From Ophioceras dolichostomum (Eukaryota > Ascomycota > Sordariomycetes > Magnaporthales > Ophioceraceae): a DNA stretch of 64,000 nucleotides. How positions within the stretch are numbered: the first letter of the stretch is position 1; each line of letters starts with the position of its first letter. The stretch is from positions 2,410 to 66,409 of the forward strand of contig PYST01000093.1 in the NCBI GenBank assembly GCA_003049485.1, written 5' to 3'. The translations under genes and the position numbers were made by a program. A model generated the notes under the pieces. That model was given only the letters and a program-made list of their open reading frames with translations, made no database searches and was not told where the DNA came from. Positions 21,450 to 33,513 of this stretch are shown piece after piece.

Positions 21450-24400
21450 ATGGATCCCATTTCTGCCATCGGCGTTGCTTCCAACATACTCTCTTTCATC
21501 GATTTCTCGTGGAAGCTGATGCGGGGTACGTACGACATGTACAAAGCCCCCAGCGGCCTGACGGCAGAAAACACTCACGTTAGCAACGTGCTGGACGACC
21601 TTCGCGACCTCACCGATGATCTTTATGCGGATTTCGGCGGAGCCGGCGGCCAAGCAGGCCCGCACGAGGCTGAACTGCTACGGCTCGCCGAGCAATGTCG
21701 AGCATTATCAGGGGACCTGGCTGCTGTGCTGCGAAAGCTCAAGGCGGGAAAGCCCGACTCCAGGTGGGAGACTCTCAGGGTTGTCTGGAAGGGCATGCTG
21801 AAGGCAGACGAGGTCGCCGCGCTAGAGAAGCGCCTAGACGCATATCGCACGGAGATACTCTTGCGAATAAACCTGATGATCTGGTACGATAATTATTTAT
21901 TTGGCTGATCTTTCCTCGCCGTTGGCATGTCGTCCTAACTGATTTTCCTTCTTTGGTCGTTGCTCTGCAGCGGACAGCAATCCTCAATCCGCAAACACCT
22001 CGACCAGCTCCAGAAGCAAGGGGAGCAACTGTCGAACCAGACCGCCAAGGAGCTACTGGAATCGCGCAATCTTCTCAAGTGCACTCTTTCGGAGCTACGA
22101 TCTGTCGACACTGCAGTCCCTGCCGGCGATATGACTTCGTTGTTGGACGAGCTGCGACAAGCGATTGCTACCCTCCGCGCTAAGGCCCAGTCCCTCCCTC
22201 AGGAGAATTCCCTCCTCCGCCGTCTTTATTTCAGCTCCATACATATGAGAGAGGATTCAGTGCCATACGCCGAGACTGGCACGCTTGAGTGGATGTTTGA
22301 AGACCAGGACGCGGGGACGGGGGGGACCAATGACAGCATCACCGAACGCTCCCATGATATCTTCGTACAGGAAAGGGAGCAGCAGTCACTTCGACGAGAG
22401 AAGTCCGCTGAGTTTAAGTCATTCCTGCGCGAATGCAACGGAGTGTTCCTGATTTCGGGGAAGGCAGGCTCCGGCAAGTCGACGCTCATGAAGTTCCTAG
22501 GTACTCATCCGAGAGTGCAACATGACCTCGAGTCGTGGGCGGCTGCCAAGCGACTCGTCATCGTCCGCCTCTACTTTTGGAGATCGGGCGACCCGCTCCA
22601 GATGTCGCTCGAGGGCTTCTACCGAGCGCTTCTCTTCCAGGTCCTACAACAGTGCCCGGGCCTGATCCCGTTTCTCTTCCCCGAGGAGCGGCAGCACGCT
22701 ACCGTGCCGACGTACGAGGAATGCTTCCGATGGCCGCAGTTGGTTTCAGCCATGGGCCGCCTCGTTACTACGCATGAGTTTCCTGAGCACCGCATATGCC
22801 TCTTCATTGACGGACTTGACGAGTACCAGGGGCGCAGCACCGACCACTTGCGTCTTGCCCGTGAGCTCAAGTCATGGGGCCACTCTCCCGACATCAAGAT
22901 CATTTGCTCTGCCAGACCGCACCCGGAATTTCTAATGACCTTCCCCGAGCCGTCCAGTATGTTCCATCTCCATCTGCTCAGCGCAGGAGACATTCGCCGT
23001 TTTGTGGAAAAGCAGCTCCGTCAAGAGATTGAAGTATCCGACTGCCATTTGACCCTGGAGCAGTTGGCCTCACTGGCCTCCAAAATTGTCCAGCGGGGGC
23101 AAGGGGTCTTTCTCTGGGTGCACCTCATCGTCCATTCTGTTGTGTCCGGCCTTGCCTGCCGCGACTCCTATCGATCCCTGATCGATCTCGTCGAGCACAG
23201 CCCTAGCGAGTTAGATGCCGTGTTTGCAAGGATGCTCGATGCCATCGATCGCGCCTTGCAGCCGAGGGCATACATGATGCTCAACTTGGCAGCACAACCA
23301 TTTTGTCAAAGCATCTACCTAGGCACACTCGACCTCTCGTGGATCGAAGAGCTGGCTGACCCCAGTTTTCCCTTCTCCACGCCATATGCTCAAATGAGCG
23401 AAGAAGATAGGGAGCGGCGGAGGGAAATCGCCAGCTGCCAACTCGCCCATCTCACAAAGGGTCTGCTAGAAGTGCGGCTATGTCCAGACTCCGTGGTGCC
23501 CGCCGAACCCGGGAGAATAGATCTTATCCAGTTCGTCCACTCAACAGCGAGGGATTTTGTCCGGGGCCGTGGTATCGCTGCGCTGTCGAGCCACACTAAC
23601 AACAACCAGCGCGAGGATTATGTCGCTATGGCTATCCGACTCCGGACCAATGTCCTCAGAGTCAACATCGACGAAGACTGGGCCATATATTCGATCTGGG
23701 AAGTCTTTCGCTCTTGTCGCCTGTTCGACAAGTACCAGATTTCCACAGAGACAGTCGAAAGCCTCGAACAGACTTATCTCGAGATGCGGCGACGAGATTC
23801 GCCCAGGGCACTTCCTTGCCCTTTCGGGCATCAGCGAGTTGACGACTGCTGCCTGAGTTCATCGTCCGCGCTGTCATCCGAACCGCTCGAGGAATTCATC
23901 AGCTGTGCCTTCTCTGCCGGACAGCATCGCTACTTAGCCGATAAACTCCGTGGCGGCACCTACTCTAGCCAGCAGACCGCGTGGTGGCTCTGCATCTGTT
24001 CGATGTTCATCCATAGCTGCCCGGAAACCAGGAGCCTTGCATTCAGCCTCGGTGCACGTCCCGACGGCGTCGTCACAGTCTGGAGAATATTTGAGGATGG
24101 CACGAAGGAAGGTACAGAGGCACCGCTGTGGACGGTGTTCGTCATGCATCTTGCTACTATCGTTCTTCGCGATCGTGAGCACGACGCATCGGATCCCTTC
24201 TGCATCCTGGGCGACTTTCTCCGCCACGGCGCCGACCCTGACGCGTTGATATATGTCGATCCAATCCCGTCGCCCAATATCGATGAACCTCATCACCCCG
24301 AAGATCGTTCGGGAGAGAATGAAGGGGGAAAATACGTCATAGGCCTGCGGCAAATTGTCAGGTGCTTTCAGCCTCCTAATTCCGAGGCTATCCTCGATTT

Positions 24401-24668
24401 TCTTAGGTCTGATGATCCTGGCGAGAAGTTAAATGCCACTACGACAAGCCCGGCGACCCCTTCGGACGATGAGCTCCGCCATACGACGTGGTGTGTGGAA
24501 TCTGTCTACTCCGAAGGCTTCCGTCTTCGGTCAAGACAGAGGATTAAAGTCAGGACCGTTTCCTTCGAAGGTAGAAGGCAGGACGAGAGGGAGGTACAGG
24601 TACAGTCGACTAAAATCGCGGTAATTCCCGGGAAAGCGCGTGGTAAATGGTACGCGGGTAGTTGGTAG
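21450..24668 (+). CDS. NACHT-domain STAND (NLR-like) protein (1043 aa, 2 exons)
   Basis: Fungal STAND NTPase of the type linked to heterokaryon incompatibility and other recognition responses; cytoplasmic signal-sensing switch. Exons 21450-21883 and 21971-24668 join in frame (donor GTACGA, acceptor GCAG). The N-terminal helical domain (about residues 1-250, beginning MDPISAIGVASNILSFIDFS) is the fungal N-terminal domain common on such proteins. The NACHT core follows: Walker A GKAGSGKST at about 308-316, Walker B LFIDGLDEY at about 422-430, and an SARPHPEF sensor-like motif. After it come RGQGVFLWVHLIV and the helical region typical of the fungal post-NACHT segment. No ankyrin, WD40 or TPR repeats are visible at the C-terminus, so the sensor part is short or atypical. 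The reading frame is intact, unlike its decayed neighbour at 16464-19485. Confidence 0.92.
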
Positions 24669-25467
24669 GGACAGAGGTCGGTAGCAAAACTGACAAGAAA
24701 CAAGTACACAGGGATCGCTAGTTTGGAGGCATCTTAGGTTACGGTAGTCAGGTAGGTGGTTACCTACCTACCTCACGGTGTACTCCCTCCCAAGGAAATG
24801 AACACTTCTCTACTGGCTGCACAGCAGAGGGCTTAGCGAAAGCACGCCCTGGAGAATACCTACATTAGAAGGGACCTGACAAACCGGCGCGATTTGGTGT
24901 ACTGAATTTATGCCTCGTCGCTTTACACCACCACCAACCTCCATCTGGCGGCTTGTCAGAACGCGAACTTTCGGCGTGCTGTGATGCAACTCCATGAGCT
25001 GCGACAACCTGTGGGTGACTGTGCCAAAACTTCGAGAAATAGGGAGTCCAAACATACCTAGCTTCTCACAAACTCGTTAGATATGGCTACTCATAGAGAC
25101 CAAGAGTGGTTTTACTCCGGCAATGTCGGCAGCGAAGAACGTCGATGCCTCAAGAACAGGGCCCCTATGACTAAGCCGCAGCCGAACTCTGCTTCCCACA
25201 AGCCGAAGTGGGGAAGGGACAGCTTGGCCGAACCTAGGCTTGGAAGTGACGACACCACCACCAGCAGCACCACTACACCACCAACAAACCAGGCTGGCAT
25301 TGTTCGATGTTTAGTGTCCTCAACTCTGCTCAACGGCCGCTTTGTTGGCGGACGACCTGTCGTTTGATCTCCTGATAGAATTCTCAATTACTTCCTGAGT
25401 ATCGATTTGTTCGCACCCATCCCGGGCTGGAGGTAAACTCCGTCCGGCATGCTTTCCAGCCGCTAAG
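24669..25467. other. Intergenic region
   Basis: Short spacer upstream of HID1. It carries a GGTAGGTGGTTACCTACCTACC palindrome-like cluster near 24750-24773. No gene recognised. Confidence 0.4.
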
Positions 25468-28400
25468 ATGGGCGCCAGCGACTCAAAGCTCAGCTTCAAG
25501 AATGGCATCTTCCGGCTCTCCCAGGAGCGGCACATCCCGCCAGACGATCCATACTGGACTTCGGTTCGTCTCTATACTCTCTCTCTCTCTCTTTCTTATA
25601 ATACTATACCCGGTCCTATTTTGTCCTCCTTCCCGTTTCTATTCGTCCCGTGCGCAACAAGCTAACATGCCAATTATTAACTCTCGGCCACCACCTAGTT
25701 CTGGCTTCTGCCCGAGTCCGCCGAAGACGTCTTCAGCCTCTTCTCGCCCGCCGACATCCGCCGGACCCGCGATCAAGCCTTAGAGAACATAGAGAGTCTC
25801 ATTCAGGCTGTCACCTCGCGGCTAACAGTGCTGCGACACCACCCGTCCTTTCCTGACACGGAGATCGCCAGGGACCGTGAGGCACTGAACTGCGTGCGCG
25901 TGCTGACGCGGGTCCTGCCTTTCCTTTACGAGGCGGAATCGCTGCAGGCATGGGAGGAGAAGTTCTTCTGGGCGCCACGCAAGAAGCGCACTCGCAAAGC
26001 GGCCATAGCCAACGAGGTGCTGTTCGACGGATCGCAGCCGTCGCCCACCATGGCGTCAGACGAAGTCCGGCGGGATGGCAATGGCAACGGCGATGGCACC
26101 GGCAACCCGACCGAGGACGACAAATTCGAGGACGCGAAGCCGCTCGCCGAGGAGCTGATTGACACCCTTCTCGACCTGCTCTTCTTCGCCGACTTCACCG
26201 TGGCACGCACGCCGCCGCATCTGCAGCCTCACCCGGAGGACGGCCAGCAGCTCCAGTCCAAGGTCACATACGCGATCTGGGCCAGCGGGGTAGGCTGCAA
26301 TGCCACCGCTCCTATAACGAAGGAGTGGGAGAGCAATCGCTGCGAGATCCTGCGGCTCCTCCTGACGCTGTGCAGCCAGTGCATGTACATGTCCGCCAAC
26401 GTGCTGCCGCAGCGCGGCGTCCGCGCCCTGACGCACATCTGCACCTGCCCGGACAAGCAGGTCGTGCTCTCGGTGCTCTGCTCGCTGCTGAACACGGCCA
26501 TGAAGCACAACCCGGCCAGCTGGCGCGTGCCGTACAACCCGCTGGGCTTCAAGGACACGAGGCAGATAATGGTCACGTACTCTCTGCAGTTCCTGCTTGT
26601 GCTGGTCCTGTACCCGATCCCAGAGAGCCACTTCAGCAGCCTGCAGCACCAACAGCAACAGTCGCCGGGTGCTGCGACGGCGACGAGCGGCGGCATTGCT
26701 AAGAACTACTACCGCCACTTCCTCGGCCGTCTGCACCGGCCGCAGGACTTCCAGTTCCTCGTGGACGGCATGACGCGCATCCTTAACATCCCCCTCCACA
26801 CGAACGGGTCGTCGTACCTGTCGGGCGCCGTGGCCTCGGCGACGCAGTCCTCATCGGCTAACTTCTCGCCCGAGGTGCTGATGTTGTTCTGGGAGGTCAT
26901 GCAGTGCAACAAGCGGTTCCGGTCCTTCATCGTCGACACGGAGCGCGCCCACGACTTCGTCATCATCGTGCTCTTCTACGCCCTCTACCACAAAACCGAC
27001 GCCTCGCGCCAGGGCGTCGTGCGCATGTGCGCGTTCCTGCTGCAGACCCTGAGCGTCGAGCGCAGCTTCGGCGTGCACCTCAACAGCCGCTTCGAGGCCC
27101 AGGACACCCTGCCGCCCACTATCCGCATCTTCGGATTTCGGGGTACCCATGGCGATTTCCTTATTCAGGTGTGTTTTGACGGACGCTATGTTTTGCTCTC
27201 TTCTCTTTTGGCCCGTGCGCCCCGTCGTCACCGTCATAGTGATGGGTATTATATCTGTGTGGTTGGCTAACAAATTGTCTTGATAGTCCATCTATACTCT
27301 CATCACTACCAGCCAGGGAAAGCTTTCGGCTATCTACCCTGCGCTTATGGCGGTCATCAACAACGTCGCCCCCTACCTTGAGGGAGTTAGCCCGACAACC
27401 AGCGCGAGACTGATGCAGCTATTCGCGTCCATGTCATCGCCATCATTTCTGCTCGCCAACGAGACGAACCATGATCTCCTCCGGTCCCTGCTTGAGTCAT
27501 TTAACGGGATCATCGAGCATCAGTACATCAGTGAGTCCAACTTTCCTTATCCGCTCTCGTCTTTCAACCCCTCTCAACTACCAAACATCATCCTCTTCCC
27601 TTCGCCAGGCTGACGGGCCCTTACTCAAATAGGAAACCCGGACTTGGTCCTCGCGATCCTTCGAAACAGGAAGCGGGTCGAGGCCCTCCGGAACTTCACA
27701 CTGGAGAGCGGACAGGAAGAGATAGAGCGACGCAACAGACGTCGCAAGGAGTTCGCACAGGTCGGTGCTAGCGGCGGCAGCGGCGGAGACTCGCTAGAGA
27801 CTTTCTCAGGTCGCACTTCGCTCGAGAGCGTCGCCAGCCCGACGTCCGCCGCCCACCCGCGCACGTCGGCACATCCCTCTCACCACCACCACCATCACGC
27901 GGGCCACCAACCGGCTCCCCACGACGACGGCACCTTCGCCATCGGCGACGACGACGAGGACGACAGCGACGACAGCGACAGCGACGACCCGCGCCCGACG
28001 CCCGCCCAGTCCAGCGAGAACCCGTCCCGCGCCTCCTCGGTGGCCTCCAGTAACCGCCACACCACCACAGCGGTAGGCACACACACGACCACCAGCAGCG
28101 CCGCCACCACTGCTGCAACAGCAGCTGCTGCTGCAGCAGTCTCAGCCGAAGACGCCGTCCCGACCCAGCTCCGCGGTATGTCCGAAAAGGCGCGCGGTAA
28201 GATGCCCGCCGGCGCACATTCCTTCTCGCGCCAAAGCTCCACAACCTCCCTGGGTTCAGGACCCGGCAACGGCGGCGGCGGCGGCGGCAGCAGCGCAGTC
28301 GGCTCGTCGTCCACGCCCTCGCCATTCGGCACAGGCTTCGGCGGCGGCGGTGGCGTCGGCGGTACCGCTCCCGGCGGCCACAGCCACTTCGAGCCGACGG

Positions 28401-28957
28401 CGCACTGGATCGACAGCTGGCTCCCCGAGCTGCCCCTGCACACGCTCCTCGCGCTCATCCAGCAGCTGACCGCCGTGCTCCCGCGCCAGTCCCTGGCCGC
28501 CCACCCCCCGCCGGCGCCGTCGGCGTCGTCCGATAACTCCGACGCGACGACCACCACGGCGCGCGAGGACCTGCGCATCCTGAAGAGGCGCCTCCAGTCC
28601 GTCGTGCTGGTGGGCGTGGAGGCGACGGCGCCGCGGGTGCACTCGTTCGAGTGGTCCCCCCTCGCGCTGGGCTGGTATGAATCTCTGGTGTGGAGTTTCG
28701 TGTTCTCGAGGGAGCTGGCGGTGGCGAAGGGGAACGCGGGGATTTGGAACTCGACGGCCGTGAGGTTGTTTAGAGTTGATGCCGCGCCGGCGCAGGGGCC
28801 GAGCTTGGCGAGTCCGAGGGGGGCGGTGGATGCGGTGGGGAGCAATATTGTGTCGAGGATTGGGAGCATTAATTTGAGGGGGAGTGCGGCGACGATGGGG
28901 GGTGGACAAGGTGGTGGTGGTATGGGAGGAGGAGGAGGAGGAGGCCATGAGAGTTAG
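25468..28957 (+). CDS. hid1: HID1 family protein (1044 aa, 4 exons)
   Basis: Homologue of Hid-1 (high-temperature-induced dauer formation protein), a peripheral Golgi protein involved in trafficking and secretory-granule or vacuolar sorting in other eukaryotes. Exons 25468-25563, 25699-27168, 27287-27530 and 27633-28957 join in frame. The N-terminus MGASDSKLSFKNGIFRLSQE has a Gly2 suited to N-myristoylation, as known for Hid-1. The conserved body includes FWLLPESAEDVFSLFSP, ILRLLLTLCSQCMY, NPLGFKD and the LMLFWEVMQCNKRFRSF block. The C-terminal exon has a low-complexity linker (His run, Asp/Ser run, Ala run, Gly runs), then the conserved GMSEKARGKMP and HWIDSWLPELPLHTLL segments, and ends Gly-rich. 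Intron 1 contains a CT microsatellite next to its donor. Confidence 0.95.
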
Positions 28958-30921
28958 GGAGGTAGGTAGGTCGGCGGGACGGTAGAATTGGCTGATGTGA
29001 AGAAAGGGGGAGAGTTGAAGAGAGGGGAGGGTAAGAAGGTTTGTGCTTCGGGGGGATTTTGGAGGCCTTTTGGAAGGTTTGTTAGGCGTGAAGGGGAGGT
29101 AGGAGGAGGCCGCCGGCCGCCTGTGGCCAGGGTGCTGAGACGAGTGCTGGGAGGAGTGCTGGGAGGAGTGCTGGGAGGAGTGCTGTGAGGCGTGCTGTGA
29201 GGCGTGCTGAGAGGAGTGCTGAGCTGTGTGCTTCGAGGGATTTGTTCCTGTTTTGGAGGGCCTTGTTGAAGGGTGTTAAGGCGTGTGTACTCGATCTTCT
29301 CGCTTTTGCTGGAACGGATTTCTTTCAGGCCGACATAAGGCTGATGGGTGGTATTGTTTTCAGGGCGTTCTGTGGTCGGAGCTTGCTGCTGTCTCGGCCA
29401 TCCACCCCGACCATCCACCGTCGGTCACTTTCGCATCGGCCGTCTCTGTATGTAGCATTGCATTGTTGTACTTCTGCGCGGCGTTCTTGCTTTGCTTCCT
29501 CCCTTCTCTCTTCGGCCTATCCGGTAGAGCACTTACTACTCGGTTGCGAGTCAAAACGCGTTGTTTTTTTTTACGAAGAGCCTAGTCTCCTTGATGCCCT
29601 GTTCTTGTTTCGTTTCGTCTCATCCAGTCGTCCGCGTCCCCTCTACCCACCGCCTTTTAAGTGCGTTTGCCAGGCGCTTACATCCAGACACGAGCCTGCG
29701 GGAAGGACGGGCTCTTCCAGATTTCAGTCTAGACCCTCCCTGATGGCGAACAGGAGGCAGCCGGCCATCCAGTCCACGCGACCAAGACATAGAACAGGCT
29801 CTGTGGCGAATACTGGGCCAAGATAGCTGAAATTATGCTCCTCCAGGGAACGAAAACAAGTTGCTAGCCTCACATCCCATCGCACCGCACCAAATAGTCA
29901 TCGCTCACACTGGAAGTTGGATCTCCGTTTCCAGGGACGCGTGGCTCGTACATGTGGCGAGTGCGGTACCTGCAATTGTCCCCGCCAATGAGGTTGCTGA
30001 GCTGCTCTTTTTTGGAAGGATGGGCTGGATGATCGACACCACCACAACCAAGCAACATCCTGTTTTGTAAACCTCACTTGCCTCACCAGCACAGACAGAC
30101 CTAGAGGCTCGGCGTGGAGATCTGCAGGGCAGGACAGAAGCGCCACACGCCACACAGAAAACGAAGCAAGACGAGGCTATTTTGATAGAAGAACTAACAA
30201 GTGGTGCCACACCTTCCAGCTCTCCCCACACCTAGTTGCTCACCACCCATGTTCTTCTCCCGCGTTTCGGAAATGATCAACAAGGGTACGCGTGCGCCGC
30301 CACTTGTTTCAATGTTAATGAGATTTCGGATTCAAGGATTCGCGTTACCAGACAACCAGCCACTTCTCCCCTGCGGACATGGGAAAGGGGACGCACGAGT
30401 CACGGCAGGGCGATATTAGCCACACCCAGCCAGTCGCTCAGATCAGTCAAGTCCGGAGATTTCCCCCCCGGCGGTCCACCCTTTCTCCCCTCAACCGTTC
30501 CGCCTCAGATATCACATCACACCCGTCGTCTAGGATGGTGGGAGACCAACCTGCTTTTTTCGGAGGATGTTCCAGAACCGGCAGAGGAGAAGCAAACGGG
30601 CCGGGATGTGGATGGGCTGTCTATCGTTCGCTAGTCCCTTAATACAAACGCTCTCTGGACCTGTGATATTGTAATATCATATTAAAGTCCGTACCCCCCC
30701 TTCCCCTCAATGGTACTCCGTGGTATTAGTGAGGGGCATTCTTGCTTGAACGCATTAATTGCCCAGGGAAGGCCCTGGTGGAGGTGTCGGACGTGTTTTC
30801 CTCGAATTTTGTTCTGTTTCTTTTTGTTTCTTTTCTACCTTCCGTCCACCGAGGCTTTTTGAGCATCGCGTCTTCTCACCTTCTCTTCGAGCTCTAACCT
30901 TCCAAACGGACGTTGTTGATA
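28958..30921. other. Intergenic region, HID1 3' flank
   Basis: About 2 kb with only short overlapping frames and no domains. A 12-bp minisatellite (29132-29227) is listed separately. A CT/TTTC-rich stretch just upstream of 30922 is probably the leader of the next gene. Confidence 0.4.
29132..29227. repeat. 12-bp minisatellite, about 8 units
   Basis: Eight tandem 12-base units of consensus GTGCTGRGAGGA (variants GTGCTGTGAGGC and GTGCTGAGACGA; the last unit is degenerate). The unit length is a multiple of three, so open frames on both strands run through it, but neither is supported as a gene. It probably lies in the 3' untranslated part of HID1. Confidence 0.9.
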
Positions 30922-33513
30922 ATGGCGGAGACGGCTGCCACAAGCCCCGCCGTCGGCGACGAGATCACTCCATACAAGATACATGTAAAGATCCCCTCAA
31001 TTCCGCTACGCTTCCGAGTGGGTTTCGGTCGACTTCGCGTCCGAGTGTTGCGGCGCCGTCGGGAGTGGCCTTGTAGCATGGAATGGGGATGGTCCACTTC
31101 CACCGGCCCGGACCGGACGTCTCTTCCCCCTCCACCACCCCGCATTTTATAATGTGTAGCGGCATGGATGGAGCTGTCCAGACCGCAGGAAGCTAACTTA
31201 CCTTTTCCTTCAACTTGGAAGGTGCCGAGCAAATATCTCGACCTCACAACGAAGAAGCTCGAGCTCACCCGGTTACCCCACGAGAACCCAGGGCCCAAGG
31301 CCGAGGACTGGTGGGAGCCGAAACCGCAGGTCGAAGCGCTCATTGACTTCTGGTAAGTATTGGAAGATCGATGAGGAGAAGGTTAGACCGGAGGGGGGCC
31401 AGCCACCACCATTCATCATCCCACCCCCCTCTCAGCTTGACCAGATCGCTCAGCGAACATCTCAGAGACCGTAGTTGACACGACAGGGTGATTCTCCTCC
31501 CACACCCACAACCAGGCTTGAAAAATACTCATGGAGGGACCATGAAGCAAACTTCAACGCCCTCCCGCAGTTCCGCACCGCCATCTCGCTGGAGTCAGCC
31601 CAGGCACCACTTCGGATCCATTTCCTGCACTACCAGTCACCCCGGGCCGACGCCGTGCCACTGCTGCTGATCCCGCCATTCCCACTGACCAACCTCTTGC
31701 TCGCGCACCTGAGCGGATCCCTGGTCGATCCCCCAGCAGATGATACCGGGGCACAAGCACAAGCATTCCACTTGGTCATCCCGTCCCTGCCGGGCCTCGG
31801 CTTCAGCGATGCGCTGCCCAACAACGCCCCCGCGGTGCCGACAACGGCCGAGATGCTCGACACGCTGATGCGCCGCCTGGGTTACCCGCACTACCGGTGC
31901 AGTCAGCCGCAGGTTCGCCGGCCCGCGTCGACTGGCTGCTGCTGGACCGGCTGGCGTCTCAGTACTGCGCGTCTTGTCTGGGCGTGCACATCATCAGCCC
32001 CGCGCTAGTGCCGCCGAAACTCGCGACTGCCCCGGTCGATTTCCTCAAGTGGCTGCTCGCGAGCTTCTTCACCGCCGCGATACTAGGCTACACCGCCGCC
32101 GACTTCACAGCGCTGTCATCCTCCCGTAGCAGGCGAAACCGAAACAAGTCAAGCAACAAGTCAAGCACAAGTGTCGCTAAGCAGCAGCGGCAGACAGGCC
32201 CAGGCCTCAACGCGCTCAACCTCCACGAGCCGAACACGCTCTCATACGCACTCTGCGACACGCCCACAGGCCTGCTCGTATTCGTGCTTAAGATTCTAAC
32301 CCTCCTCGCCATGTCACCACCACCACCTCCACCACCGATCGATCCAAATCACCCTGAAGTCAAGGTAAAAGCAGCAGCAGCAGCAGGCGAGAAGACGACG
32401 GCGGCCGCGGTAGAGGTCTCTGCGGCGACGGCGGCGGCAGCGGCGGCAGCGGCGGGTGCTGAGGAGGCGCCAGGCTTCACGAGCGAGCAGGTTATCACGG
32501 TGGCGAACCTCGCCTGGGCGCCCGGCCCACAGTACGCTCTGCGCTTCTGGGCACACTGCGCGATGCACGGCGAAGCTGAGGCGGCTGAGGCGAGGAGGAC
32601 GAGGGCGAAGGGTGTGAAGAAGCCGTGTGTGGCACTAACTGTGTTCGTCGGCGGTGGAAGCCAATACCCCAAAGTAGCGGCCGCGGCGGCTGGCAAGAAA
32701 CAAGGGGCGGCAGCAGGCGAAGACACAGGAACAGCCAAGCTCTCAGATTTGCTGCTGTCGTCTCAGGGCTCCAACAGCGACGCGGCGACAACAAACGAGC
32801 CGTACGTGTGCCCGGCCTGGGGCAACGCGCGGTACGAGGTCGTGTTCATGCAGCGCGAGTCCGGACGCGCAGGCCTCCTTGCATGGGAGAGGCCGGAGAT
32901 CATCGCCTCTGGGGTGCGAGGACTGGCTGAGGCGGTTATGCAGGCCGACAAGCGGCTTGCGCGCGGCAAAGGCGCCGAGGCGGCGGTGACGACAGCGCCG
33001 CTGGAGAAAGTCACTGTGGTTAAGGATGACGAGGAGGAGAAGGACAAGGACAAGGACAAGGGCAAGAGCAGTACCGGTCCACAGAAGCAGCCCACCACCA
33101 TGACGCCGGCGGTGACGGCCACTGTGGTTCCGACCGTCGTAATATCCGAGCTGGCTGCGACTGAGCCATCGTCTAAGGTGATGGAGACGGTGAAGGAGGA
33201 GAAAGAAGAGGAGGAGGCCGCGGCAGAGAAGAAGGACAAGGGGAAGGGGAAGGAAGTGGCTGGGCCGGCGATAACGCCGGTAGCGGCCACAACGGCAGCG
33301 CCGGCGCCGACTGCGACTGCGACTTCAGCACCATCAGTGGCGGCAGCTGAAGCAGCATCACCCATTCCAACACCCGGCAGCAGCGAAGCTTTGCAGCCTC
33401 CACCCGCTCATCGGGACGTGTTCTCCTCGGACGACGAGAGCCCCGACACGCTCGTTGTGTCGACTCCGCCGCTTGGCGGAACGCCGCCTGTGGCGAGTCC
33501 GGTACCCCGGTAA
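30922..33513 (+). CDS. Epoxide-hydrolase N-terminal domain protein, frameshifted (3 exons)
   Basis: Alpha/beta-hydrolase relative with an epoxide hydrolase N-terminal domain. Exons 30922-30984, 31222-31352 and 31516-33513 join well: KYLDLTTKKLELTRLPHE, then DFWLEKYSWRDHEANFNALPQF, both family-typical. After RRLGYPHY (about 31894) the frame breaks. The family-like continuation QSAAGSPARVDWLLLDRLASQY and CLGVHIISPALVPP is in another frame, and a single missing base next to 31895 explains it. No short intron fits. With that base the protein would be 730 residues. The usual HGWPG and nucleophile-Asp (GGDWG) signatures are absent, so hydrolase activity is doubtful even without the break. The last 400 residues are Ala/Lys/Glu-rich low complexity around a conserved-looking patch (33rd kb start, CPAWGNARYEVVFMQRESG). 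True mutation and assembly error are both possible. Confidence 0.72.

Noticed and set aside
29185..29826. 213-codon plus-strand frame over the minisatellite and its flank
   Set aside because: It depends on the 12-bp repeat and a Ser/Arg/Phe-rich translation of pyrimidine-rich sequence; no homology signal.
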